This document shows, in pieces, positions 31,950-44,490 of a DNA stretch of 64,000 nucleotides. Every line of letters begins with the position of its first letter. The first letter of the stretch is position 1. A program made the position numbers and the translations under genes. This stretch comes from Pseudo-nitzschia pungens. Lineage: Eukaryota; Bacillariophyta; Bacillariophyceae; Bacillariales; Bacillariaceae. The notes beneath the pieces were generated by a model. The model worked only from the letters and a program-made list of their open reading frames with translations. It did not search any database and was not told where the DNA came from. Location of the stretch: the NCBI GenBank assembly GCA_037355855.1, contig CM074760.1, positions 7,804,501 to 7,868,500 of the forward strand, read 5' to 3'.

Positions 31950-33038
31950 TTACGCCGACGCAGCGGGGCTGTCCTTGGCCATGAGCCTCAGCGCCGTGTG
32001 GAAAAAGCGTTCGATCGAGCTCGCGTTGTTGGGCTCGATGGGTTCGGTGCGTTCCGGATTCCCGACAACGAACTCTCCCCGGTCGATCAGGTAGACAACA
32101 ATCGACAAGATGTGCTGCATGCACAGCTCGGTCTTTTCGGGGTGTCCCAAAACCTGATGGACGTGCCCCACATTGTTGGCGAGGGCCATCGAGTGGACGG
32201 CAGGAACCAGCGTCAGATGCTGCTTGCGGATGAGCTGGTGGGAGTACTCGTAGAGCGACAGGGCCTTGTGAAGGTAGATCGTTCGAAGGCAGCCGGTGAG
32301 CTCCTCCGATTTGAGGTGGTGCGCCACCGCCAGGTTGTAAATGACGGCGTAGCTCAGGTCCTCGCAGGTTTCCACGTCTAGATGCACCGGGGGGCGATCT
32401 CCCCCCTGGACGACAATGGGATCTCCAAAGACGGAAATCAAAGGGGAGTTCGCGTCGTCCGCGAGGGCAGATTGGCGCGAGCAGCCGCTGGTGCTGCGCT
32501 TGTGTTGGGATCCACAATCGCGCTGACTTCCGGCAGACGCGGAGTTTTCCTCGTGGCACGGACGGTTGGAGGTGCAGCTACTGCCATTGCCACTGCCACT
32601 GCCACTGCCACTGCCACAACCGGTGCTACCGCGCCTCCAGGGTTGGCTGCTGGTTGTAGAAGCAGAAGCAGAATCCAGAGCGGACCCGGTCTTGTGCGGG
32701 ACCACTGAGGTGTCCCTGGATGTGCCTTCCAGCCACAACGAGGAGGATGCCGACTCGGGAGAACAGCACGAAAAGAAATCGTACCGGAGTCCGTTGCTGC
32801 TGCTGCTGCTGTTGTGGTTGTTGTTGTTATGCTCTTGTTGGTGAACCGAAGAGGTCTCATTCGGGGAAGAGGATTCTTCGTCGTCAGATTCCTCTGTGCA
32901 CATCATGGTGATTTTGGCATCGCCGGAAATTGCGTGTTGCAAGACCTTGAGGGTGCTCGTGAGGGATTCGATGGCTTGGTCGTAGTTCCCGCCGGCGATC
33001 TGGCAGGAGATATGGTTGATTTGTTGTGCGGGATGCAT
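31950..33038 (-). CDS. Diatom protein of unknown function, TPR-like C-terminus
   Basis: A 362-residue frame from MHPAQQINHIS. The N-terminal 35 residues form a helix (NYDQAIESLTSTLKVLQHAI) like a first tetratricopeptide-type repeat. About 150 residues of Ser/Asn/Gly-rich low complexity follow, including a GSGSGSGN run. The C-terminal 170 residues are well ordered: AVIYNLAVAHHLKSEE, LRTIYLHKALSLYEYSHQL and NNVGHVHQVLGHPEKTELC read as helical pairs with TPR-like AxxYNLAxxHxxxG spacing. I believe such proteins form a family in diatoms, but I can assign no role. The upstream in-frame extension to 33173 starts at a non-ATG codon or within a repeat-like leader and is not included. Confidence 0.7.
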   Translation of the reverse strand: MHPAQQINHISCQIAGGNYDQAIESLTSTLKVLQHAISGDAKITMMCTEESDDEESSSPNETSSVHQQEHNNNNHNSSSSSNGLRYDFFSCCSPESASSSLWLEGTSRDTSVVPHKTGSALDSASASTTSSQPWRRGSTGCGSGSGSGSGNGSSCTSNRPCHEENSASAGSQRDCGSQHKRSTSGCSRQSALADDANSPLISVFGDPIVVQGGDRPPVHLDVETCEDLSYAVIYNLAVAHHLKSEELTGCLRTIYLHKALSLYEYSHQLIRKQHLTLVPAVHSMALANNVGHVHQVLGHPEKTELCMQHILSIVVYLIDRGEFVVGNPERTEPIEPNNASSIERFFHTALRLMAKDSPAASA

Positions 33039-34572
33039 GGTTTGAGTGTGAGTGTTTGTGTTTGACTTGAAGAGTGCCGTAGGTGAGCGGAGAATAGAGT
33101 GGAGTTGGTAGCGCTCGAGTCTGTTCTTGGAAAGAGTTGGTGTGGACGGGCGGAGGAAATTTCTATGATCCACAAAGCGGATGGTTCTGCTCGGTACGTA
33201 GCTCGTTTCGTTGTTCTCGATTTGTGAACGTTTGAATGAGTATGGTGGTGGTGGAGGTGTAGGTGTTGGAGGTAAGATCTTAGTGATTGTTCTCGAAAGC
33301 TTTGTGATTACTCAATGGTGAAATCGCGAAGTTGGAAAAATGTGCAGAAAAATATGAAACCGATGATAATACGAAGTATTTGTTTATGATCTACTGGGCC
33401 TATGGAAGAGAGAGAGAGAGAGAAGACCCCGTTGTCAATCGAAAGCGACGATGACAAGTGTTCTTGTGATATGAGTTTGGCAGTTGGTTGGGGAAAGCTG
33501 TTATGCTACCGGAAGAACGTGGGTTGTGCATAAGATCTATCAACGACACATAACAAGCATCTATTAGTTAGTACGTGAAGTTTTCACAACTTCTTGATAA
33601 ATTTTACCGTAAGATTAATCACTGTTTTCAACAAACAATCCAAAAAGAAAAAGCACAACTGCGACTCTGATGTTCAATTTAGGGTGTACCGGTGCACAAG
33701 TACGGTAACTTACGTACCGGTACACGCGGATGTGTAGAGGTGCCAAATAATGGTGATACGGTAGTGAGCTCGGTTTTCAGTTTGGTACGGTAAGATTAAA
33801 GATTATGCAGACTGTCAACGCCTTGGGGCACGAGCACCAGTACGGTAACTTACGTAACTTACTCGTACAAATTTCCTCGAATGTCAATCAGAGACTGATT
33901 CATGCACTTCGAAAAATGTCAAGCCCGAACCTGCAAAGAACAATTGGAATGTTATTTAAATTGTTATGTACAAGCGGCCTCTAATTCTTAAAAAGGGTTT
34001 ATTGTAAGAGGCTGTAATATTTTGAAATGATTTGAATGGGGGAAGCATTGCGATGGAAGAGAAAAGTATTCTGTGATATTCTTCTTCTATCACATCGCCC
34101 ATGTAGTTTTGAGGGTAGCGTCCGCGATGCATCAACAAAAGGGTTTTTAATTGTGTATCAACAAGACATCCACTTTGTGCAATGCGATCGATAATGCAGC
34201 TGGCTTTTCTTTCGTCAAAGATGTTTGAAAAGTGGCATGATGTTCGTCGATGCTGTCAATCATTTGACGAACAATAAATCATGTTCTACGGTATTATTGG
34301 TTGAATATCGTATTAGGGAAATCAAAAAGAAGAATTTGAATGCCTTTCGCAACCAATTTTTTAATTTAGCGTTCTTCTAAGTAGTTCTTCTACCTGGTAG
34401 CGCGAAATTGGATGGAAGCTCGTTGAAGCTCTTTGCTGGTAATGAGTCATACCGGTAGTCTCGGAAACGGTATTTTTCGAAGTTGCGCGGTATTGTTCCA
34501 AAACAACTGTGGTTAAACCTTACTTGTACTTCTTTTACGGTGGATGTACTTATTGCAAATACCCTTTTCCTT
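33039..34572. other. Gene-poor region, part 1
   Basis: Upstream of the minus-strand TPR-like gene. It has (GA)n at 33409-33422 and clusters of TACCGGTAC and GTAACTTACG words at 33690-33865. No gene is supported. Confidence 0.5.
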
Positions 34573-34667
34573 TACTACAAAATTCTTATCAGCTGTCCCC
34601 CCGTTCTACGTCCCCGACTACTAATTTCTACTGAAACCCGGGGACAGCTGATAGGAATTCTGTAGTA
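34573..34667. mobile_element. 95-bp MITE-like element, copy B
   Basis: The same inverted ends as copy A (TACTACAAAATTCTTATCAG at the left, CTGATAGGAATTCTGTAGTA at the right) and the same length. The central 30 bp differ from copy A by a handful of bases. The flanking GTACGGTGGATGTACTTATTG word appears on both sides in slightly different form. Confidence 0.8.
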
Positions 34668-36738
34668 CGGTGGATGTACTTATTGTAAACGAGCCTTACC
34701 CTTTTCCTTTACGAAGATGAACACATACCGGCTTCAATGCGCGAATAACTAAGTGGAAGTGGGCAAGACCCAACGAGAACAAAGGAGGAATCAATCTCGT
34801 TAGATCGAGCGCATCTTACGCCTGATTCATTCGAATTCGATCGAAAATCCTTTGCATCCGTTGATCGAATTTCTCTCCCATGGACGCTGTCCACGTCCTC
34901 GCTTGGTGGCGTTGAACAACTATCCTTTTGATAATAATTTCGTAATTATAAATAAGATTACTGACGCACTGTACATACGGTACGTGTACATTCAACAAGA
35001 GAACTAAAGTGCCAGGATCAACGCACTAAGTTCGTGCTACGGTAAGGTTATCTTTGATTGAGCGATCCATTTCCAACAGCGACGTCACATGCCTCACAAA
35101 ATCGGATTTTCGCGTCCATTCTTCTTCCCCAAAGGTTCGAGATTACCGATTTGTGGGAGGTCTAATTAGCTTTTTGATCCCAATCTCAAATTCCATTCTT
35201 CTCTAGGAGGAAAAGAACGCAAGCTTTTTTTCCCTCCTCCATCTCAGAGGATCCGCTCGTATCTTACTCTACTTACAGAGAGAGTCGACCATGAAGAAGT
35301 ACCGTATTTCAACAAATAATTGTAAATTGGTGGTCCGACGAAACTTTACTTATACTATTCATGCGCATTATGGAATAAAAGCAGATGCAATCCTATCATC
35401 AATCAATCATGCGCTGTAGTTTTCGTTTGTTGATTTTCTGTTCCTGTCATCTGGTTTGCGTCGTTTCGCACGTGCCACCACCGTGATGTGCTTGCTAGTG
35501 CGCCCGATGATTCTTCTTTATCCGCTCGCAGCAGCAGTTGCTGATGATGATCGGCTCAAATCTCAACCTACCGGTACCGTAACGTGACCTTCCCTTACTG
35601 CACGAGTAACCTTACCAAAGCAAACCATTCTCGAACCGAAAACCGCAACACCGGTACTTCATGCTACGACGACTGCCCGTAGTTTTTGGTCCCATCGAGG
35701 TACCGGTCCCTTCGATCGTGGCTCGTAGAATGAATTCATCCATCCATCCATCCCACCATCATCCTTCCATTCTTTCTTCACGCCTACAGCGGTTGTCACC
35801 GTGTATTGTATTAGAATTACTTTCTGAAAAGCCGGAATTCAAATGCAGTGTTGCTTTCTTACGTTGTTGTTTCATAATTATAAGGTGCGTAAGGTTTACC
35901 GTACAAGTACAAATAATAATAATAATATGATGCAGAACCGCTTTTCATTTTTTGAGGAGCCCGTTCTGCACACATCAGGAATGAATGAATCCATCCTTTG
36001 GAATTCCGTACACGTAGTATTGTTACTTTGTAGTTTCGATTCGCAGCAAGCAACACCCGCGGTGACGGAAAACACGAATCTATGCGTGAGTTCGGGGTGA
36101 TGTTTCTTAAGTCCAAGAATCAGAATGGTGATAGTAACAATAGTGGAAATCAAGACCTGATGGAATAATTAGCATTTGTAGTTTGTTGAACGTAATCGCT
36201 AGCAAGGACGAAGTAAGAGTCTTTCATGCGATGCACGCATGCAAGCATGACATTGGACTGTAAATCATCGATCGATTGCATCAAAATGCAATATTGCTGT
36301 ATTACTTCGTGCGTGTACACAATACAAAACGATTCTCTCATCGTCGGGATCCGCGGTGTTTTTGTCTTGCGTTGTCTTCCGACCTATCCTTACGCATCCA
36401 GCGTCCAAACGGTGGAGATGGCATGGCATCGTGCTATTGCGATGCGGTCCCGGGCGGGTTGTTGTACCGTACAAGTAAGTTAGTGTGTTTTTTGGGGTTT
36501 TACCTCCATTAAGGTTTACTGATACGAGAAATAATATTCTTTGCTAGACTGAATGAATGAATGAATCATCGATCAATCAATCTCCGTCTGCTACGTGTAG
36601 ATGATACCCGTAAGCCCAAGCTGTCAATCAAACCTTCCGCATGATCCCAATAGCAGGTACTGTATTATTGAGCGTAAGATTACCTGGTACACGTAAGGTA
36701 ATTACCGTACCGTAATACGAAGTATTATGTGTACCCAA
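34668..36738. other. Gene-poor region, part 2
   Basis: Short frames only. There are (ATCC)n at 35728-35750, AATAATAAT near 35911 and ATGAATGAATGAATC near 36551. Dispersed GTAAGGTTTACCG words are common. Confidence 0.5.
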
Positions 36739-36905
36739 TTCCTTTCAGTGTTTTTGATCTCAAAGCTTCATTAAATAATGGTTCCTTTCAGTAGTTTTTG
36801 ATCTCAAAGCTTCATTAAATAATGGTTCCTTTCAGTGTTTTTGATCTCAAAGCTTCATTGAATGGTTCCTTTCAGAGTAACCTTAGTTGATTTCAAAGCT
36901 TCGAC
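36739..36905. repeat. 43-bp tandem repeat, about 3.9 copies
   Basis: Units start at 36739, 36782, 36826 and 36866, each beginning TTCCTTTCAG and containing GATCTCAAAGCTTCATT. The last copy is partial and diverged. Confidence 0.92.
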
Positions 36906-39900
36906 TTATGGAACTCTGCGCTCGAATAGTAATTATGGTATGCGTATTACGAAGAAGCAGAATACGGTAATCTTATCTCGCGATGATCGGGAACAGCAAT
37001 GAAACAATGTCGATGTTGGACAAGTTCAAGCAAGTTACCGGCACTTGGTGGTATAATTGTGTTGCAGATACGGTAGAGCCTACGGATCGATATTATTAGC
37101 CCAGGATCTCGGCCTCCGGAGGAAAAAGATAATTTACCGAGTGAGCCAAAAGAAAACCGGATTTAACCATCCCAACTTCGATCTTTCTGGTGATGGGATA
37201 AAGAAACAGTAGCAGGTAAGTTATCGGATTGAACCAAAGAAGAGAATGTTGTAAGATTATTACCAGATGCCCGTGGCGTCGTGGCGTGGCGTCGTGGTGT
37301 GGCCATAAGGAATCAAAGAAATCGGTTGGTCCTCCACGTTTGTTGTACGGTAGTTGTAACCTTAGATATAGTTGTAGTTGCGTACAGTATGTTATCATTG
37401 CCACTTGTTTTTGCAATCTTTGCATGTCGTTCGGGTCCCCGGGATGTAATATTTTTGTGATTCCTGTTCTGTATTCTGGGAACAGTACTAAGGATTGTGC
37501 CGTGTATGCCAATCCAGCAATTCTGATCTTGTCTCTCTACCGCGCCAAAAAGTTGATGTTAGCCGAGTCCGAGCCTTGCACGAATCACGCCTACATGTCC
37601 AACGATGTGACAAGGCGATCTAGTAACGTGAGGAACGATGCCCTGGTTACGGACTCTAGTACGGATGACGCTGACGCCGATTGCCACGAGTTACTTTACG
37701 GATGACGCTGACGCTGATTGCCGCAAACTGTGCATCTAGCGTCTGCTGCAAATCGCGTTGCTATCGCGTCTAGCGTCTGTCGCCTGCTGTGGATCCACTC
37801 GTTTAGCGTCTGCTGGGGTATCGGTGTAAGGACAGGAATGTATCAATCCCTTCACTTTGCTATCGATCCGACTATTGATCTGTTGCTGTCAAGAGCTTTG
37901 TATCTAGCTAGTGTGCTCATGGTATATGCAACAGTGTGTGAACTGTATCCTCTGTAGTCTAACTATTTGCCAGCACTCCGTGCTGTACTGTTGTTGCTGC
38001 TCTCCCTGTTTTGCTGACGAGCGAAATCTTTACACCAACGAAACTCCACTGGATGGTACCGGTGGAGACTTCGTCGACGACGGCATCGTTTTTTGTTTCT
38101 GCTTATCTAGCATAGTTTTTTTGGGAACGACGGCGGGGTTGATGGCGGAATTTGGGAGAGCACCACCGGTGCGATAGTGTTGGAGGATGATTCGATTTTT
38201 GATTTCGTACGTCCTGTTTGGTTCGATGCGCCGTACACGTACATCGTACGAGTACAGCAGGTTTCGAATTGTCTCTCTCGGACCCCACCCCACCCCACCC
38301 CACTCCGCCCCGCACCATCCTCGCCGATGCAGAATGAATATTGTCTTGGATGCAGTCGTGGTCCCAATCTGTTTCCATTGCGTTGGAATGCGTCGGAATG
38401 CATTGGATTGGATTGGATTGCAATGCGTCCCATCGTTTTCCTCGTTTTAGCTGAGTCTTGGCGTTCGCAGCAACTTGTTTATCGTTCCATTCGTCTCGTG
38501 CCTCGTCTCGCCCCTCCCCGCCTTATCATCCCCCGGATTCGTCGTCCTGGAACTCCACACAAACGAAAATGAATGAATGACTGAATGAATCCATCCACCC
38601 ATCCAAGCGCCGATGATATGATATTGTGCTCGATGGGTTTCGTTTCGTTTCGTTTCGTTTCGTTTCCCAATCGGTTGGGTCATTTCGAAACGGACACCGC
38701 ATTCCTAGTAGATTCGAGATGATGGTAATGGCAGCAGCAGATGCGGACACGGAGCATTTGATTCCGCCGTCCAGGCACAAGCCAAGACAAGCCAAGCCAC
38801 GACACGACGCGACGTTTGTGATTTGGAGCTTTGGGGGCTCGGATCAGCGGAAAAAGGCCTCAACCGCTACCGTTTCTTGCGGAGAGAGTATAGAGTAGTA
38901 TTGTGTTGGTTGATGTTGATCACATACATTCACACACACCACGTGTGCGCGATTTTGGTGCTGGGGTTGGTTTCACCTTTGCCTGCAGACCAAGCCACGG
39001 TCCATCCGCTCCCTACCGAAGGAACAATTATCCATCCAATTGTCCCGGGGGAAGAGCGAGCAACTTGCGTATTTTTGTTTGGCTCGGGCTATTTCGCTTC
39101 ACCGGAACAATGCGATCAATCAACAAACATATACTTCGTAATTGAATTGAGCATGATCCACCGCCCGGGTTGGAGTTGGAGTTGTAGTTCTTCTTGATTC
39201 TGCTGCCGGGAAGGACACGGTCGAAATCTGATCCGATCCAATTGAATCCAATCCAATCCAATCAATCCAATCCAATCCAATCCAATCGAATCCACACCAC
39301 GGTGCGGCTTCCCAGCCAAGGACCGCAAGGCATTTGAATTTGCAATTTGACTTCCTTGCCACCCCGACGTCCTGATCCTTCCTCGAAGCCATCAATCAAT
39401 CAATGATTATACAAAACCTAGACGGATTCGCTTTGGTCTGATTTGTCCTGTCCCATCCAACCAAAAACCAAACACAAACAGACACCCAAAACAAACCCTG
39501 TAACATATTTCACTCCCTTTTAACTAGTCTTCCGACCCAGTCGGACCGGAGGGAATCAATTGCGTCGGTAGATTCCAACAGATGTGTTCCGACAAGAACA
39601 AGCAAACTCCCTATTACTACGTACTTGCTGTAGAGCGTCCCTGTGTCTCTTTCAAGGAGTGATTGAACCGAGTCAGTCCCCCCTGTGACTGTGACTCGCC
39701 CAGCCGATTCGACTCGTCTCCTCTCGTCTAGTCTCACTTCGTCTCGTCTCGCCTCGCCTCGCCTCGCCCCACTTTACCTCACCGCAGTCCATCTGTCGCT
39801 CTCTGTACCCAGCATCCCCGAGGGCAACCCGTTTTGTTCCCATCCACTGGGTATCCAAGGCATTCCTTCGTTCCTCCCGGCGGACAGCAAAACTTCTCGT

Positions 39901-41769
39901 TCTCCTCTTGGCAACGTGCGGATGGTATTATTCTGGGAGCAAGATGAATTAATGGAACGAAATGAAACGAAATGAAACGAAAGGGAACGACGTGCAATGC
40001 TTTCTCGTTCCCGGTGGGTGGATAGATCGATCCAGCAATCCATCCCAATCCAGCAATCCATCATTGCCGTGCTGCGTTGCGTTGCGTTGCGTTTCGTTGC
40101 GTTCGGTTTCGTTGCGTTACATTTCGTCTCGTTCTTCTACATTGCGTACCGGTACGCGACAAGCCGTGAACTCGGGTTCCGATATTTGTTCCGTATGTGG
40201 AATTCTTTTCTCTGGAAAGGACTCAAATTTCGTCTCGTCTCGTCTCGTCTCGTGTCATCGAGTGTTGTCTGTTGTCCATAGAGTATTCGGGATGTGTACT
40301 ATGATGTACTAGGTAGGACTAAGGTACCGTGCGAGAATTCCCACAGATCTGGTGATCTTGATGGACTTGATAGATCTGTGTTCCTTCATGTTCCCTTCTG
40401 TTCCTCTGGAATGACTGGAATGGGTTGGCAATTACAGAAGCGAAACGCCAGCATTCAGATTCAGATTGTTGATCGAGATTGTTGAGATGATTCATTCTGA
40501 TTGCCATTCACCATTCACAACGTAAGGTTTACCGTTCGGTTACGTACAAGTACCGGTACCTTACAACAAACAAGGGTTGCCCGTTCCAAACTTTTTGCTT
40601 CTGATGCCGATGCCGAAGTCGGAAGAAAGGAAGGAAGAAAGGAAGGAAGGAAGAAAGGAATGGAAGAAGAGACAATCATCCCCAAGGGCAGTGAAGTAAG
40701 ATTACGAATACGAGTAAAACTTAACTAAGCCTTACCTTCAGTAGTAGGATTTTAACAACAGATTTTGGTGTGAGTTTGGGAATCAATCATCATCATCATC
40801 ATCATCATCAATCCAGTGTCTCAGGGTCACACGATGGGCATCAGGGGTCATTTCAAAAATTAAATACGAAGTACGTAGTACTTCGTACGGTACGTGTACT
40901 ACTTGTACGAAGTAGGTTCACTTCTACGTAGTACAGTAAACCTTACTTCGGAATACTACCGGTACGGTAGTACTAAGGTTACGTACCGGTATTTTCTTAC
41001 TGGTAAGATCTTACATTATTTTAGAAAAATGACCTCTTCTGGTCGGCAGGCAGAGTACTGGTACCGTACGTACATCCAGTGGGTACTAGGAAGTAGCGGT
41101 AGTATATACGTACATACTAGACGTACGAATACGTAACCTTACTTCCTGCATGTTGTGTGATAGTGGAAAGAGGACGGCACATACGTACGAAGGTCAGACA
41201 AAAAAGTCTATGGATCTGACGAGTTCGTAAGGTTACGACTTTGTTCATACCGGTACGAACGTACCCGTACAGAAAAGTGCGTAGCAGGTAAAATCTTATT
41301 CGTAGGTTTGTACACCGATAGATCGGACTAAAATGGTATGCTACCATACGTCCCATACGTAAGGTTACCCTTACGATCCGTTGTTACGCTTCGTTGAATT
41401 GGTTGTTTGGTGATTGATTGGATATCGGATACTCAAATACAGTTATGGTACGTGTAGTAAGATTACGAACTGTACAATTACCCGGTACTCGTGGTGCCAT
41501 GCCTGGCATGTCGAAAGCACAAAACATTCGGTAAGCCTTACGTAAGATTACTTGTATCGGTACTTGTAACACTTGCATGTGTAGTAAGCTTACGAGTAAC
41601 CTTACGAAGTACAAGTACATCACATCGTTCAGCTCATTGTTTCGACGACAGGTTATCGCAAGCAACGATCACTAAGGCACCACAAAAATTCAAACAGAAC
41701 CGATCCAAGGTGATCCAAGAGATTGTCATTGAGTATTTCACAAGGACAGAATTGAAGCCAATCCAAGTG
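36906..41769. other. Gene-poor region, part 3, dense in period-5 repeats
   Basis: A pair of GGATGACGCTGACGC blocks lies at 37663-37712. Pentanucleotide arrays follow: CCCCA (38283-38306), TTTCG (38637-38667), ATCCA (39239-39291), CGTCT/CGCCT (39710-39768), AAACG/GAAAT (39957-39980), GTTGC (40075-40112) and CGTCT (40229-40254). A (GGAA) purine tract is at 40620-40665 and (ATC)n at 40789-40809. From 40860 to 41620 nearly every line has GTACTTCGTAC, TACCGGTAC or GTAAGGTTAC words. Open frames exist but follow the repeats; I see no credible gene. Confidence 0.55.
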
Positions 41770-41870
41770 AATCCAAGTGAATTCAATTCAAATCAATTCA
41801 ATCCGATCCGATCCGATCCAATCCGATCCAATCCGATCCAATCCGATCCAATCCGATCCAATCCGATCCA
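41770..41870. repeat. (GATCC/AATCC)n array abutting a start codon
   Basis: About fifteen pentamer units of ATCCG/ATCCA type end exactly where the ATG of the DUF4239 gene begins; that ATG is a one-base variant of the repeat (ATCCAATGCAATCC). Confidence 0.93.
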
Positions 41871-42843
41871 ATGCAATCCACTGCAATGAAGAAAGAGTGG
41901 TCCTCCCGTTATCACAGACAAACCGTCGGCACCAGCTGCGCACTGTTGATCCTGCTTGCGGCGAGCAGCCAACCGACCGGGGTATCGGCATTCCAGGGAT
42001 CGAGGCGGCAAAAAATGGAAACCGCAAGGTCCGTTCGGCCCCTGCACCTACCTCAAACAACGAACCAAAACGGGGAAAAGCGCCACCATGCCGGAAACCC
42101 TTGCGTGTCTCTTCGACTCTCCCCGCTGGCCATGACGAAGCATTCGAGGGGGAGGCATGATCATCGTCATGATCATCATAATGATCATGATCATCATCCC
42201 CTCCGACGACACTCGCAACGCCGTGGTAGGTTCTCGTCTCTCTTTGCGTCGTCCGACGGAAGCACGGCTGCTGCGATCAATGCCAACACAAACACCAACA
42301 CCAACACCAACAAGGGAGCCCGCGCCAGGCTGGCCCTTTCGACGATCCTGCGGGTGGCGGTTCCGTCGGTCCTGGCGGGAGTCCTGGCCTTTGTTTCCTT
42401 TCCACAGCTCAGCCTGTGGCTCTGCTCCCTCTTTCGGGACCAGGGCGTCTTCGCCGTCCTGTCGCAGGACTCGTCACAGTTTGTGCAAAACTTTCTGAGC
42501 GTCTCGAGCCTGCTTTTTTCCATCCTGGTCGGACAGACCTATTACTTCCTGTACCAGCAGCAGGAAATGGTCTACTACGCCCTCTTTGACGAGGTCACCG
42601 AGGCCAAGTCGCTGCTGGAGCAGGTCGCGCTCGTCAGTCAGGGCCGATCCATGTACCAGCGGGTTCTCAAGTGCATGTCGACGTACGTTCAGTCGGATCT
42701 CAAGGCGCTCGACAAGGACCCGGCCGTCCTACTCAGTTCCCGGCCGATGGACGATCCGCTGGAAACTATCATGTACCTGGTGAGTCGGTCACGCAACGCA
42801 ACGGAAATGCAACGGAAACGCAATGGAAACGCAATGGAACGGC

Positions 42844-42880
<37 letters not shown>

Positions 42881-43618
42881 AAACACATCACAAAACGCAG
42901 TATGCCATAGCATGCCATGCGATTGCAAAAAATACGGGGCAACCACCGGAGCGAAGCGAACTGCTGGAATTTTTTGTTATCGATCGATTCGATCGATCGA
43001 GTTTGGGTTGCATGGACCACCAATGGTTTGATTAGTTGATTGATTGATTGATGTTCTCACGCTCGTTGATTTATTATCTCGCGTCTCCTTTCCTCTCTAC
43101 TCCCTTCTTTGTTTTTCTTTTTTTTCGCCTTGTCGGTCCGTCGGTCTATCGGGTTGTTCTCGAACAACTCAACGCAACGCAACTCAACGTAACAGACCTC
43201 CGTCGGCGTCCCGTCCACCGTCTACGAGACGGTCCGCTCCCTCCGCCAGGCCCGGGCCTCCCGACTCGGTGCCCTCCAGCGCAAGCTCCCGTCCATCCAC
43301 TTTGCCATGCTCTGGATGCTGGCGGCCCTGGAACTGGTCAGCTTCCCGCTGCTGGGAGCCGGAACCCAGACCATTGGCGGCTACAACGTCCTGACCATCG
43401 AGGGACTCCTCTTTGGCGTCATGACGACCGGGATCGTCCTGACTTTGCGGGTGGTCGGAGAGCTGTGGCGGCCGGCCGGTGGGGCCTATCAGGTGGACTC
43501 GGTGCTCCGGGTAATGGTCCGGGGACTCGAGAAGGAACTGGAGGCTACGCACCAAGGGGGCCATCGTACGGGCCCAGAACGAAAACTTTCCGTCGTCGTC
43601 GTCGCAATGAACGAGTGA
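41871..43618 (+). CDS. DUF4239 (bestrophin-like) membrane protein, two exons
   Basis: Exons 41871-42779 and 43196-43618 join in phase 0 (CTG|GTGAGT, AACAG acceptor) to 443 residues. A signal peptide ends SQPTGVSAFQGS, resembling the diatom plastid junction, so an organelle envelope location is possible. About 110 residues of low complexity follow, including HDHHNDHDHH and (NT)n tracts. The conserved part starts with helices (TILRVAVPSVLAGVLAFVSF and LFSILVGQTYYFLYQQQ). The DUF4239 hallmark ALFDEVTEAKSLLEQVALV and the helix GRSMYQRVLKCMSTYV follow. Exon 2 has two more helices (FAMLWMLAALELVSFPLLG and LLFGVMTTGIVLTLRVV). The family resembles bestrophin anion channels, but its transport role is unproven. 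The start may instead be the ATG at 41886, outside the repeat-derived codons. Confidence 0.85.
42844..42889. repeat. (AC)n microsatellite in an intron
   Basis: A run of CA units inside the DUF4239 intron, preceded by repeated AACGCAATGGAAACG blocks close to the donor. Confidence 0.9.
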
Positions 43619-44490
43619 GCAAGTGAGCAACAAGCAAGAGAGTGGCCGACAAATCCAATGGATCGATCGCGTCGCGGTATAACTACTGGATTGATTATCG
43701 TGGTACGTAGGCAACGCCAACAAGTCGATGACTATTTTCGGTTGGTCCTTTGAATGGCAGCGCAGCCGGTGACGACACTCCATGACGCTTGGCTACTGAT
43801 GAGAGGATCGGAGGCCGGAGTAGTTACCGGAACCACCTCCTTTTCTCTCTTGATGCAGGCAGTCATTTATACCATTTCCGAGGCTTTCGTCGTGCATTGT
43901 GTATTGCGTAAGGTGTTGAACTGCGTTGAATTGCGTTCAATTGTGCTTTCCGAGGAAATTTGATTCGTTCTGGTTCGATTCCAGTATTTGTTTGCCTCGC
44001 TTGATCTCCGTCTCACCCTTCTGGTTCGAATCAAATTTGCTCCAAATCCATGCAGTGATACCCTTACGACCCAGCTTGCGTTTTGTGCCTGGATTGACAA
44101 CCGAAAGAAGTGACTTTCTGTGCTCTCCATTCTTTCACAATATCAAGTTTTTCAAATTTTTACACTACAGACACTGAACGCGTGCACTTATTTTGTCTTT
44201 CAGACATGTACACATAGCACACGTATTAAAATAATATTAATGCGTGTATTCGTTGTCTTTTTCTACTTTTTTGTATCAAGATGACTTTCTGATGTACACT
44301 ACTCTGCAAGAACCACGGACGCACCGGTACATGAAACCGCGGAAGAAAACGAGGGAGAGCAAAAGAGCAGACCTTCTCTCGGTTCCGGCGTTTTTACCGA
44401 TTCGTTCCAAGCTCGTGGGGAAGTAATCAAAGATACTACTACAGAGATAAGCTTTGTTTCCAGAAGTCGCAACGCAACCATTCTTTTGGG
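43619..44490. other. Convergent intergenic region
   Basis: Between the DUF4239 and GH2 stop codons. It contains TTGCGTTGAACTGCG-like repeats at 43906-43940. No supported gene. Confidence 0.5.

Noticed and set aside
40789..40809. Possible CRISPR or regular spaced array among the repeats at 36-41 kb
   Set aside because: The repeats are contiguous microsatellites without unique spacers, and the genome is eukaryotic.
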